From positions 2,237 through 51,663 of the forward strand of contig NZ_KQ956850.1 in the NCBI RefSeq assembly GCF_001546485.1: 49,427 bases of DNA, in the 5' to 3' direction. Each line of letters begins with the position of its first letter. Positions within the stretch are counted from its first letter, which is position 1. Both the position numbers and the translations under genes were made by a program. Source of the DNA: Gardnerella vaginalis. Lineage in GTDB: Bacteria; Actinomycetota; Actinomycetes; Actinomycetales; Bifidobacteriaceae. A model generated the notes under the pieces. The model was not told the DNA's origin. It saw nothing but the letters and a program-made list of their open reading frames with translations, and did not search any database. Below, piece after piece: positions 23,479 through 31,520 of this stretch.

Positions 23479-24288
23479 ATGGCAGAATATGATTTACCGA
23501 TTTTAGAGTATGATTCCGATAAAAGCGCAGTTTTAATGCCAAATCACGATAATATTTCTGTTCAGCTTCCATCTAAAGCGGTTTTTGCTTTCTTGGGCGA
23601 TGAAATTGATCAGTATGCTTTAAGTAGAAAAGCTACGATTGTAGCAAATTTTGAATCTGCAACTAAAGTATATCCGATATATGTTTTGGAAGAAAAAGTA
23701 GGAAATGCAGTAAGAGAAAATACAGGCAGCGAAGTAGAAGAAGAAACGCAAAAAATCTGCTTAGTGCAGGCTCCAGTTGGCGCTCCTGCCGCTGTTCAGA
23801 TCTTAGATTGGTTGATTTCTTACGGTGTTAGCGAAGTTGTTAGTGCTGGTTCTTGCGGATCGCTAGTTGATTATGCGGAAAACGTTTTTCTGGTTCCGTA
23901 TAAAGCTTTAAGGGATGAGGGGACTTCTTATCATTATTTGCCTCCAAGTCGTTATGTTGATGTTTCAGAGCGTTCAAGGCGTGCTATTTTGCAAACTTTG
24001 CAGGCGCATAATTTGCCTTATCATGAAGTTAAAACGTGGACTACGGATGGGTTTTTTCGTGAGACTAAGACGAAAGTTGCTAGTCGTAAGCAGGAGGGAT
24101 GCGCGGTTGTTGAAATGGAGTGTTCTGCTTTAGCTGCATGTGCACAAATGCGCGGGATTGTTTGGGGTGAAATTCTTTACACTGCAGATACTTTGCACGA
24201 TGTTGAAAATTATGATGAGCGTAATTGGGGTGGGGACTCTAAAGCGTATGCGCTTGAGCTTTGTATTGAAGCAGCGTTGCGTATTTGA
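23479..24288 (+). CDS. nucleoside phosphorylase (uridine phosphorylase-like)
   Basis: The 269-residue protein belongs to the PNP/UDP phosphorylase family, which cleaves nucleosides with phosphate into base and sugar 1-phosphate. Visible are the substrate-entry block ICLVQAPVGAPAAVQILDWLISYGVSEVVSAGSCGSL, the VVEMECSALAACAQMRGI motif (Glu-Met-Glu contacts the ribose), and TADTLHD near the end. The N-terminal part, which usually has a G-D-P phosphate loop, is replaced by FLGDEIDQYALSRK, so the phosphate site is only partly recognisable. GGAGGAGCTGATTGT precedes the ATG. It lies between repeat copies 5 and 6. Confidence 0.88.
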   Translation: MAEYDLPILEYDSDKSAVLMPNHDNISVQLPSKAVFAFLGDEIDQYALSRKATIVANFESATKVYPIYVLEEKVGNAVRENTGSEVEEETQKICLVQAPVGAPAAVQILDWLISYGVSEVVSAGSCGSLVDYAENVFLVPYKALRDEGTSYHYLPPSRYVDVSERSRRAILQTLQAHNLPYHEVKTWTTDGFFRETKTKVASRKQEGCAVVEMECSALAACAQMRGIVWGEILYTADTLHDVENYDERNWGGDSKAYALELCIEAALRI

Positions 24289-24290
24289 TG

Positions 24291-24328
24291 CGTTTATGCT
24301 GATATTACATGTTGAATCAGCGTAAACG
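24291..24328 (+). repeat. dispersed hairpin with shared 20-mer, copy 2
   Basis: CGTTTATGCTGAT (24291-24303) pairs with ATCAGCGTAAACG (24316-24328), with one mismatch or wobble in 13. It lies directly after the phosphorylase stop, as a terminator would, but the following bases are TGTCATTAAG, not a U-tract. The 20-mer at its start is shared with 19620. Confidence 0.75.
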
Positions 24329-24445
24329 TGTCATTAAGTATTGTTGTGCTGTAATCGCAGAATCCTATCAGCATAATCATGATAGTAATCGTAATAGTAA
24401 AATTTAATATAATTCATCCAATCGTGCTAATATAATTTACAATAT

Positions 24446-25051
24446 ATGCACGAAAGGACGGTGACTATTATCACTACATTATTAAACGCTAATGGTAGCA
24501 ATATGGTTACTTTAAAAGAAGCAAAATCTTGCGGACTGTCAAAATACAAGTTTTATAAATTTGTTAAAGATAATGAACTAGAACAGTTAAGCGGTGGAAT
24601 ATATGCGTCTAAAGACTCGTGGGTAGATGAGTTGCTCCTTATTCATAAGCGTTCACCATCCGCTGTTTTTTCTCACGACGAAGCTTTCTTTTATCATGGA
24701 TTAGTTGATATGGAGCCAATTACTCACACTATTACTGTTTATAGTGGTTTTAATGCTCACCGACTGAAAGCATCGTGCAATGTGAAAGTTTATAGCGTAA
24801 AAAAGGAATTGCTTGAAGTTGGAAAGATTTTAGTCACGGATAATCTCGGTAATAAAGTGCCAATGTATAATCTCGAAAGAACTGTCTGTGACGCGTTTAG
24901 AAGCAGAAATTTAATTGAAATTCAAGAATTTAATACAATCTTGAAATCCTATATTGCTAGACCAGACAAAGATCTCAATTTGTTAATGGAGTATGCGAAA
25001 CTTTTTAGAGTAAACAATGTTGTTCGCAAGTATTTTGAGGTGTTACTATAA
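24446..25051 (+). CDS. abiEi: AbiEi-type antitoxin of a type IV TA/abortive infection system
   Basis: The 201-residue protein has the AbiEi layout: an N-terminal winged helix (VTLKEAKSCGLSKYKFYKFVKDNELEQLSGGIYASKDSW), then the middle domain FSHDEAFFYHGLVDMEPITHTITVYSGFNAHRL, and a conserved NLERTVCDAFRSRN block. AbiEi neutralises the nucleotidyltransferase AbiEii and represses the operon. GAAAGGACGG lies a few bases before... the ATG frame; the start at 24446 is followed by ERTVTIITTLLNANGSNMVTL, as usual for the family. The toxin gene follows without a gap but is broken. Confidence 0.9.
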   Translation: MHERTVTIITTLLNANGSNMVTLKEAKSCGLSKYKFYKFVKDNELEQLSGGIYASKDSWVDELLLIHKRSPSAVFSHDEAFFYHGLVDMEPITHTITVYSGFNAHRLKASCNVKVYSVKKELLEVGKILVTDNLGNKVPMYNLERTVCDAFRSRNLIEIQEFNTILKSYIARPDKDLNLLMEYAKLFRVNNVVRKYFEVLL

Positions 25052-25144
25052 GTGAATTTAACTGATGCGCAAATAAGAGGTAGAATCAAAAACCTCGCCG
25101 AACAAAATAACGCAGATCCTCGTGTATTAATGCGTCTAACGTAG
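25052..25144 (+). pseudogene. abiEii: AbiEii toxin, truncated after 30 codons
   Basis: Directly after the abiEi stop, GTG opens a 30-codon frame with NLTDAQIRGRIKNLAEQNNADPRVLMRL. This is the N-terminus of AbiEii nucleotidyltransferases (typical N-LTxAQLKGRIKNxAxxxNAdxrvLxRl). TAG at 25142-25144 ends it, and none of the later domain, including the nucleotidyltransferase site (about 270 residues), is found. Palindromic repeat copy 6 begins 8 bases downstream. The deletion endpoint therefore coincides with the repeat. Confidence 0.85.
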
Positions 25145-25151
25145 TCATGCG

Positions 25152-25194
25152 CTAGTGTCTATTAACTGCAGATTTGCAGCGATTGGCTACTTTT
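25152..25194 (+). repeat. palindromic intergenic repeat, copy 6
   Basis: The copy reads CTAGTGTCTATTAAC, TGCAGATTTGCA, GCGATTGGCTACTTTT. It abuts the truncated AbiEii gene. Confidence 0.88.
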
Positions 25195-25232
25195 GGATTG
25201 ACTGATTTGTGATTGGTTGATTGGGATTTAAA

Positions 25233-25277
25233 AATAAACGCCAGTAAAGTTTATTTTTAACTCTACTGGCGTTTATT
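25233..25277 (-). terminator. terminator for the NhaC-like gene
   Basis: AATAAACGCCAGTA (25233-25246) and TACTGGCGTTTATT (25264-25277) form a perfect 14-base stem with a 17-base loop. On the minus strand TTTTAAATCCC follows. It lies 60 bases past the antiporter stop and may serve both directions. Confidence 0.75.
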
Positions 25278-25336
25278 AGTTATTTTCGTTATTAGTTATT
25301 TTCGTTTTTACTTGCTGTGTTTACCAAAATAATCTG

Positions 25337-26686
25337 CTAAATAAACTGCGACAAAACAATGCCAGCAATCATAAGCGGAATGTTGAAAATAAGGAATGTT
25401 GGAACGCAAGTATCCCAAATATGACTGTGCTGACCGTCCGCGTTTAAGCCGGCAGTAGGTCCAAGCGTGGTATCGGAAGCAGGAGAACCTGCGTCGCCAA
25501 GAGCTGCAGCTGAAGACATAAGAAGAATCGTTGCAGGAGTGCTAAAACCAATGCTCTGGCAGAGTGGCACGAACAAAACCGCAAGAATAGGAACTGTACC
25601 AAACGAAGTACCAATACCCATAGTGACTAGCAAGCCAATAATCGTAATTACAAAAGCAGCAATTAACTTGTTTTGTCCCATGGCAGTAACGCCTATATGT
25701 ACAAGTTCATCAACCCCACCAGTTGCTTGAATCACATTAGCGTAGCCGCCAGCAATCAGCATTACGAAAGCAATAAGACCCATAAGCTTTACGCCACCCA
25801 TAAGCTGCTTGTCGATGTCGTTCCACTTTATTGCGCCAAAAATAATCATGGTTGCAAGACCTGCAAGAGAAGAAAGCGAAAGATCCTTACTAATAACTTG
25901 CACTACTACAACAACAATAATTGCAAGAATAGTTACGTAATGTGCTTTAGTAAGAGGGCCAACAACAGCGTCCGCAGCACGAGTATCCGCTTGCGTGGTT
26001 TCATATTCGCGAGGCTTGCGGTATAGCACAAAAACTGCGAACAGTAAGGCTGCAAGCATTGCAGCACCCAAATACCAGTTAACAGCACTAACGTCTGCAA
26101 CACTAACCTTCATGCCGTTTTTAGAAAGATTCGTAGCAATAACAGTTTGGAAAATTAGGCCAAATCCAAATGGAATAGCAATGTATGGAACTTCAAGACC
26201 AAAAGCGGTGCAGCAGGCAGCGGCTCGGCGATCAATCTTAAGTTTGTTCATAACTTGCAAAATCGGCGGAATAAGAATAGGAATATAAGCAATGTGAACT
26301 GGAACAATGTTTTGAGACATGCACGCAATTACTGTTAAAACAGCAAGAAGAATGAATTTGTTAGTTCCAATAATTTTGCTAATTTTTTTAGAAATAATTT
26401 GAGCCAAACCAGTTGCTGTAATTGCTTCCGCAAAAGTACCAAGTAAAATGTAGGCGAGTGCAGTTTGTGCGTTAGTAGAAAAACCGTCGCAAAGCAACGC
26501 CATAATCGTGTGATTCCCATCTCCAAAAAGCGGAAGATGGCCGGCAATGCCACCTGCAACGCAAGCTACTATCATTGATAGCAAAACATTAAGTTTTGCA
26601 AGACTAAGTGCGCATAGCACTACAACCGACACAATAACCGGATTAAATATAATATTTAAAATTTGCAAACTTAGCATGCCGTTCAC
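25337..26686 (-). CDS. NhaC/YuiF-type Na+/H+ antiporter family protein
   Basis: The 449-residue protein has about 11-12 helices and the ion-transporter (IT) superfamily pattern of paired re-entrant loops. One is near QNIVPVHIAYIPILIPPIL, the other GTSFGTVPILAVLFVPLC followed by LGDAGSPASDTTLGPTAGLNADGQHSH. The latter block is typical of the NhaC/YuiF branch. Members are called Na+/H+ antiporters; the YuiF branch has also been proposed to carry amino acids such as histidine, so the substrate is open. AAAGGGGTG precedes the ATG. The 5' region contains a hairpin at 26720-26747. Confidence 0.85.
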   Translation of the reverse strand: MNGMLSLQILNIIFNPVIVSVVVLCALSLAKLNVLLSMIVACVAGGIAGHLPLFGDGNHTIMALLCDGFSTNAQTALAYILLGTFAEAITATGLAQIISKKISKIIGTNKFILLAVLTVIACMSQNIVPVHIAYIPILIPPILQVMNKLKIDRRAAACCTAFGLEVPYIAIPFGFGLIFQTVIATNLSKNGMKVSVADVSAVNWYLGAAMLAALLFAVFVLYRKPREYETTQADTRAADAVVGPLTKAHYVTILAIIVVVVVQVISKDLSLSSLAGLATMIIFGAIKWNDIDKQLMGGVKLMGLIAFVMLIAGGYANVIQATGGVDELVHIGVTAMGQNKLIAAFVITIIGLLVTMGIGTSFGTVPILAVLFVPLCQSIGFSTPATILLMSSAAALGDAGSPASDTTLGPTAGLNADGQHSHIWDTCVPTFLIFNIPLMIAGIVLSQFI

Positions 26687-26719
26687 CCCTTTAAATGCTT
26701 GAATTTAATATATTGTTTG

Positions 26720-26747
26720 AAGCAATACGTTTTATTTCGTATTGCTT
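26720..26747 (-). other. hairpin in the leader of the antiporter gene
   Basis: AAGCAATACG (26720-26729) and CGTATTGCTT (26738-26747) form a perfect 10-base stem with an 8-base loop. It is 35-60 bases before the antiporter start. There is no U-tract, so it is more likely an RNA structure or operator than a terminator. Confidence 0.6.
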
Positions 26748-27133
26748 AGGTTTGCGTTTTTGCATATGTATTCTTACATATGTATTTCTTACATTTAGTA
26801 ATTAAAGACAATATAGCATGGAAGTGTTTACAACTTGTTTCTTAAGTAAATATAAAATATAAACAATTAAATAAAAAAATTAGAGTAACTCAACAATTGT
26901 TTACCCAAAAGAGTACGCTAAGGTACTAGTGGTGAAGAATTGATAAATCACCAAATGTTCGGTTTTACACCGTTTTATTGCAGCATTGCAACGTGAGTTT
27001 ATCGCTGAAAAATAGCGGTAAAGCAATGCAAAATTAAAAATTGTTTTGCTCATTGCGAAAAATCTAACAATAAACAACAAACAAAAATTGAAAATTAAAA
27101 AAATTAAAAAATAGTTAAGTAGAGTAAGGAGGA
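26748..27133. other. divergent intergenic region before the YhgE operon
   Basis: The region separates the antiporter from the ABC/YhgE genes. It contains direct repeats of ACATATGTATT (about 26762-26786) and a compound hairpin at 26983-27029. No promoter could be assigned with confidence. Confidence 0.45.
26983..27029 (+). other. two-part hairpin upstream of the ABC/YhgE operon
   Basis: The outer stem is GCATTGC (26983-26989) with GCAATGC (27023-27029). The inner stem is TTTATCGCT (26998-27006) with AGCGGTAAA (27014-27022), including one G-U pair, and a seven-base loop. Such a structured element 100 bases before an operon may be part of its 5' UTR. Confidence 0.55.
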
Positions 27134-28027
27134 ATGCCTGACGATCTAAGCAACTGCAGTGTAAACTGTAAAAAAAGATATGCATTGCACTGCAATAAGA
27201 TACTACGCTGTATCTGTAAGCTGCCGACGTCAAACGCACCAATTATGCAAGAAGATCAAACGCTTTTAGAAGCTAAAGAATTAGGGCTACAAAAATTTAG
27301 AAGATCACCATTCCATGATGTGTCGCTAACAGTTAAACCTCATCAAATTGTTGCAATATCAGGCGAACATGGCTCTGGGAAATCAGCTTTGCTGCTTGCG
27401 CTATCTGGTTACATGAAATTCACCAGTGGAACACTGAGCATTGTTGATACGAATATTCCTAGTGAAGTTCAAAAATCTCGACAGTACATCGGCTTGGGCT
27501 TGTTTAGTGGAATTAACGAATTCTACAAAACACAAACAATAGAAGAAGTGTTGATGAGTGAGCTGAAACTTGCAGCGCGCTCGCCGCTATTCTTGAAACA
27601 GTACAAGAATGATGTAAAAAACCGTGAAGCTCTACAGCAGTACGCGTACAATGTGCTCGCACAATGGAAAGTAGTATCTCCTCACAAAACAGCAATAGGA
27701 GAGTTGACGCCGTATGAGCGTATGCGTTTAGGAATTGCGCTAGCTTTGTTAAAACAGCCTTGGCTGTTATTTGTTGATGGAGTTGAAACAGAGCTTACTA
27801 GTGAGCAAAGTGAATGCTTAGTTGCAGATATTCGCACATACGTTAGTAAACATTACTGTTCTTGCCTTGTTGCAGTTTTGCAAAGTGGGTTGGAAAAGCA
27901 AGCGGATCAAGTTTTAAGACTCAACACAAACCGAGTGTATGACGCTAATAAGAATCAGCTTGGCAAACAGCTTAGTAATCAGCTTGGTGTACGTGAAGCA
28001 AATGGTGGTGAAAACAATGCGCGTTAA
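27134..28027 (+). CDS. degenerate ABC ATPase paired with YhgE/Pip protein
   Basis: Walker A GEHGSGKS is intact (residues 77-84). The signature is ELTPYERMRLG (190-200) instead of LSGGQ, and Walker B reads LLFVDGVE with Gly216 where the catalytic Glu is expected after Asp215. Hydrolysis may therefore be weak. The N-terminus is uncertain: AAGGAGG lies only about one base before the ATG at 27134, and the first 37 residues are Cys-rich with no ABC similarity. The ATG at 27245 (QEDQTLLEAKELGLQ) fits family starts but has no ribosome site. The gene overlaps the YhgE gene by 11 bases, so both probably work together in one membrane complex. Confidence 0.8.
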   Translation: MPDDLSNCSVNCKKRYALHCNKILRCICKLPTSNAPIMQEDQTLLEAKELGLQKFRRSPFHDVSLTVKPHQIVAISGEHGSGKSALLLALSGYMKFTSGTLSIVDTNIPSEVQKSRQYIGLGLFSGINEFYKTQTIEEVLMSELKLAARSPLFLKQYKNDVKNREALQQYAYNVLAQWKVVSPHKTAIGELTPYERMRLGIALALLKQPWLLFVDGVETELTSEQSECLVADIRTYVSKHYCSCLVAVLQSGLEKQADQVLRLNTNRVYDANKNQLGKQLSNQLGVREANGGENNAR

Positions 28028-30095
28028 TACTTTTGCTCTTGCATTTCGTGAGCTTAACAACACAATGAAAGGAAAAGCTCGAAAGCTTGTTATTGGAACC
28101 GTAGCTTTGATTCCACTTTTATACGGATCGCTGTACTTGTGGGCGTTTACGAATCCGTACAAGACGCTAAACACTGTGCCTGTGGCTGTTGTTGTTGAAG
28201 ACACTGGTGCTGTGATTAATGGTGCTAAGCGCAATATTGGCAACGAAATCAAAACTCGGTTGAAAAACCAGAAAGATGGTAGTGAAGGTTTCCAGTGGAA
28301 TTTTGTAAATAGTGCTGAAGCGAATAAGGGTCTTAAAAATGGCAATTATTTTATGGTAGCAACTATTCCAGCTTCCTTCAGTAAGTGCATTGCTTCCGCA
28401 CAATACGATACTCCAACTAAAGCAAAACTTCACGTAAAGTATGATCAAGCAAGCAATATGCTGGCTTCGCAAATTGGTAAGACTGCTTTCCATACTATGC
28501 GTAGCGAAATAAGTGAAGCTATTGCGCAAGAGTATTGGGAGCACATGTTTGCGAAAGTAAATTCAGCTTCTGATTCTCTTGGTTCTGCTGCAAATGGAGC
28601 TGGTGCGTTACACAAGGGCTCAAAATCTTTGCAAGGCGGAATAAATAAGTTAGCTGATGGGTCGAATAAACTTTCGCAATCTTTGCAAAAACTTCAAGGC
28701 GGATTAGGAGAGCTTCAAAAAGGCGCGAATACTCTAACTGAAGCCAATGCTCGCAGTAAAGAAGGAGCGCAATATCTTGCACAAAAAACGCAAGATTTAG
28801 CAAACGGAGCTCAACAGTTAAGCGAAGGAACGCAAAGGTTATCGGCTGCAACAGACGAATTCTATGAAGGAGCTCAAAAGCTTGCAGCTTCAAGCAACGA
28901 ATTAGAAGAACATGTTAAAGCTGGAAATGCTGAAACTAAAACGAAACTTGCGGGTCTTCTTATGCAAGCGCAAAACCCAGCAGTAACAAAGGAAGACGTG
29001 CTTGCTAATTTGCAAAGTTTGGCAGAAGGATTAGGAGAAAATTCTCATCTACTTGAAACAAATCTTTCTGCTTTAAGCGCTGGAGCAGACAGGCTTTCTG
29101 CAGGAAGCTTGCAAATAAAGGGCGGCGCTGACGCTCTTATGCAAGGCATGGAAAAAGTTAATGTTGGTTCAAATCAGCTTGCTGGTGGCGCAAATACGCT
29201 TGCTGACGGTTTGACTCAAGTGAGTAACGGTAGTGAGAAATTAAATAATGGCGTGAGTGTAGCAGCTCAAGGTTCTGCGAAAATAGTGAACGGTTCTGAT
29301 CAGCTTAATTCCGGCGTTAAGAAGCTATCGGATAATACTCCAAAACTAGTTGAAGGCGCAAAAAAGTTGCATGACGGGCTTAAAGATGCTCAAAAGTCTG
29401 GAAAAATCAACAATATTGTGCAAAAAAGTAAGATGATGAGCGCGCCAGTTTCCTTGGAAGAACACGAGTATTCGCACGTTGAAAATTATGGAACTGGTTT
29501 TGCTCCTTACTTTATTTCCATCGGCCTTTGGGTTGGTGCTCTTATGGCAACCTTTGTTTTGAGAGTTATGGATAGGCGAGCGATACTAAACGGCATGAAT
29601 CCGCTTAAAAGTGCGCTTATTAGCCTTACGCCGTTTGTGATTATGGGCATTGTGCAAGCTGTAATTCTTATGGGCGTAGTGCAGTTGGTATTAAAGCTGC
29701 AGATTGACAACGTTCTTGCGTTCTACGGTCTTGGAATTATTGCGTCCATCATGTTTATGGCAATAATGCAAATGATCATGGTGGTGTTCCATGTACCAGG
29801 GCGAATAGTTGCGATTGTGCTACTTATGTTGCAAATAACAAGCTCTGCAGGAACGTTCCCAGTACAAATGACGCCGGCATTCTTTAGAGCTGTTCACCCA
29901 TACTTGCCAATGACGTACTCGATTATGGGGTTGCGTCAAGCAATGGCTGGAAAAAACAGTGGTGAAATAGTTTCCGGCATTGGAATGCTTGTGCTTTTCG
30001 GCGTTATTGCGATTGCCATAACAAGCATTGCCTTCCGCATGAAGCGTACTGTAACAATGTTTGATTTGCATCCTGTAATAACGCTTGATGCATAA
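28017..30095 (+). CDS. YhgE/Pip-family membrane protein
   Basis: The 692-residue protein starts at ATG 28017, within the end of the ATPase gene. It has one N-terminal helix (about 25-45), then an extracellular region of about 430 residues made of heptad-like repeats (LADGSNKLSQSLQKLQGGL, LANGAQQLSEGTQRL, LADGLTQVSNGSEKLNNG and others), and five or six C-terminal helices resembling an ABC-2 permease (from about 495). This is the layout of YhgE/Pip (phage infection protein) and ESX/T7SS-linked YueB-like proteins; YueB and Pip serve as phage receptors. An export function with the adjoining ATPase is plausible but inferred. Confidence 0.92.
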   Translation: MRVNTFALAFRELNNTMKGKARKLVIGTVALIPLLYGSLYLWAFTNPYKTLNTVPVAVVVEDTGAVINGAKRNIGNEIKTRLKNQKDGSEGFQWNFVNSAEANKGLKNGNYFMVATIPASFSKCIASAQYDTPTKAKLHVKYDQASNMLASQIGKTAFHTMRSEISEAIAQEYWEHMFAKVNSASDSLGSAANGAGALHKGSKSLQGGINKLADGSNKLSQSLQKLQGGLGELQKGANTLTEANARSKEGAQYLAQKTQDLANGAQQLSEGTQRLSAATDEFYEGAQKLAASSNELEEHVKAGNAETKTKLAGLLMQAQNPAVTKEDVLANLQSLAEGLGENSHLLETNLSALSAGADRLSAGSLQIKGGADALMQGMEKVNVGSNQLAGGANTLADGLTQVSNGSEKLNNGVSVAAQGSAKIVNGSDQLNSGVKKLSDNTPKLVEGAKKLHDGLKDAQKSGKINNIVQKSKMMSAPVSLEEHEYSHVENYGTGFAPYFISIGLWVGALMATFVLRVMDRRAILNGMNPLKSALISLTPFVIMGIVQAVILMGVVQLVLKLQIDNVLAFYGLGIIASIMFMAIMQMIMVVFHVPGRIVAIVLLMLQITSSAGTFPVQMTPAFFRAVHPYLPMTYSIMGLRQAMAGKNSGEIVSGIGMLVLFGVIAIAITSIAFRMKRTVTMFDLHPVITLDA

Positions 30096-30120
30096 GCGTT
30101 CATGCAGGCGCGATAATTAA

Positions 30121-30159
30121 AATCCCCGCAGCTCTTGTTGGTTGCGGGGATTGTTTTTA
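30121..30159 (+). terminator. intrinsic terminator after the YhgE gene
   Basis: AATCCCCGCA (30121-30130) and TGCGGGGATT (30143-30152) form a perfect 10-base GC-rich stem, followed by GTTTTTA. It lies 25 bases past the stop codon. Confidence 0.92.
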
Positions 30160-30205
30160 GTGAAGCTTGCTTAATTTAGTCACTTTATAAATACGTTATC
30201 CGACT

Positions 30206-31339
30206 TTAGAAAGTAGATGCGTAAACATCAGCAATAGCATCTTCGTCCATATGCATATAGGAGTTCTTCAAAAGTCGCTGCTGTTCTTTAACAACGCTTG
30301 AAGCCCAGCTTTGAATCATGTCTTTGGTCATGCCATACTCGTGAAGCTTATGCTTAGGAAGAATCGTGTTAAGAACTTCGTCAAGCTTGTCTAATACGTC
30401 CGCTTTTTGGCATTCGAGAATATTTGCCATAAAGTCAAAAAGCTCAGAAAGCTCAGTGTATTCAGCGCTAGTGCTGCTTTCAGCATCGTGCTTAGCATAA
30501 TAGCGCAAAACGCTGGTAAGAAGCGCAGCATTCGTCTCGCCGTGAGCCACGTGGAAAGTACCACCAAGCGGATAAGCCATCGCGTGAACGCAACCACAAC
30601 CAGCGTTACCAAACGCAATGCCAGCGTAAAGGCTTGCCGAAACCAAGTCGCTTACAACTTGGCTTTTTGCGCTGCTACCTTCCTTCACAACTCGCATATA
30701 ACTTTGCAAAATAAGACCGCAAGCCTTGTAACTAAACATTTTTGTAAGCTCGGTTGCAATAGGAGAAAGCGCGGACTCAATCGAATGCGTAAGAGCATCA
30801 ATAGAGCTGGTTGCAAAAACGTAATCAGGCAGGCTCTTTAACAATTCCGGAATAAGAATCGCGTCCGTAGCGTAGCAAGCATCGTTCGCCAAACCCTTCT
30901 TAGTGTTGCGCTTAGTAAGCGAGAATACGGCAACGTTCGTAACTTCGGAGCCAGTGCCGCAAGTAGTTGGCACAAGAATAAGATCCGCACCTTTTTGTGC
31001 AGGAATCTTGCCGTCGACCAAATCTTCAAGTGGGCTTGTTTGCTTCAACGCGCAAACCTTGGAAATGTCCAAAACAGTGCCGCCGCCGATGCCAATCACG
31101 CGCTTTGGAGTAGTGTGAATATCGCTAACAATCGCATCAACCATTGCGTCGCTAGGCTCGCCTTTGCCGTATTGCTCTTGGAAAATCACGTCGCAATCAA
31201 GATTCAAATCGCCAAAATAAGGCTCCCAAATGTACTGGTTTGTAATAACCAAATCGCCCTTACCAAGCTTGAATTCTTGCGCAAAGTCACGTGTACTTTC
31301 AAACTTGTGAATAGTTGGTTTAATAGAAAGCTGCTTCAT
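30206..31339 (-). CDS. iron-dependent alcohol dehydrogenase (4-hydroxybutyrate dehydrogenase-like)
   Basis: The 377-residue enzyme starts at ATG 31339, 6 bases after AAGGAG; an earlier in-frame ATG at 31366 has no such site. It has the group III Fe-ADH pattern: NAD-binding GIGGGTVLDISK, PTTCGTGSEVT, metal ligands in IDALTHSIES and AMAYPLGGTFHVAHGETNA. The closest remembered relatives are NAD-dependent 4-hydroxybutyrate dehydrogenases (succinate semialdehyde reduction), but 1,3-propanediol-type dehydrogenases cannot be ruled out. It is followed downstream by no partner genes for a butyrate pathway. The upstream nox gene is on the same strand but separated by a terminator. Confidence 0.88.
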   Translation of the reverse strand: MKQLSIKPTIHKFESTRDFAQEFKLGKGDLVITNQYIWEPYFGDLNLDCDVIFQEQYGKGEPSDAMVDAIVSDIHTTPKRVIGIGGGTVLDISKVCALKQTSPLEDLVDGKIPAQKGADLILVPTTCGTGSEVTNVAVFSLTKRNTKKGLANDACYATDAILIPELLKSLPDYVFATSSIDALTHSIESALSPIATELTKMFSYKACGLILQSYMRVVKEGSSAKSQVVSDLVSASLYAGIAFGNAGCGCVHAMAYPLGGTFHVAHGETNAALLTSVLRYYAKHDAESSTSAEYTELSELFDFMANILECQKADVLDKLDEVLNTILPKHKLHEYGMTKDMIQSWASSVVKEQQRLLKNSYMHMDEDAIADVYASTF

Positions 31340-31415
31340 CCTAGACTCCTTTGTGTTGATTTGCATGTCTTACGCTAATAGTGCGCGTTGTGTGCGCGCT
31401 TTGTGCGCGGATGAT

Positions 31416-31461
31416 TAAAAAACCAAGCAACTGCTCCATTATAGAACAGATTGCTTGGTTT
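31416..31461 (-). terminator. intrinsic terminator after nox
   Basis: AAACCAAGCAA (31420-31430) and TTGCTTGGTTT (31451-31461) form an 11-base stem with a 20-base loop. On the minus strand a T-run follows (complement of TTAAAAAA, about 31415-31422). It separates nox from the alcohol dehydrogenase. Confidence 0.85.
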
Positions 31462-31520
31462 AATAAATGCGATTTAAGCTAATAGTAGAAGCTAATCAGC
31501 AGAGATTAATCAGATATTAA

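Noticed and set aside
26687-26790. Possible 22-codon leader peptide before the antiporter gene, as a second amino-acid attenuator
   Set aside because: The ATG has no ribosome site, no amino acid is enriched enough, and the hairpin at 26720-26747 lacks a U-tract.
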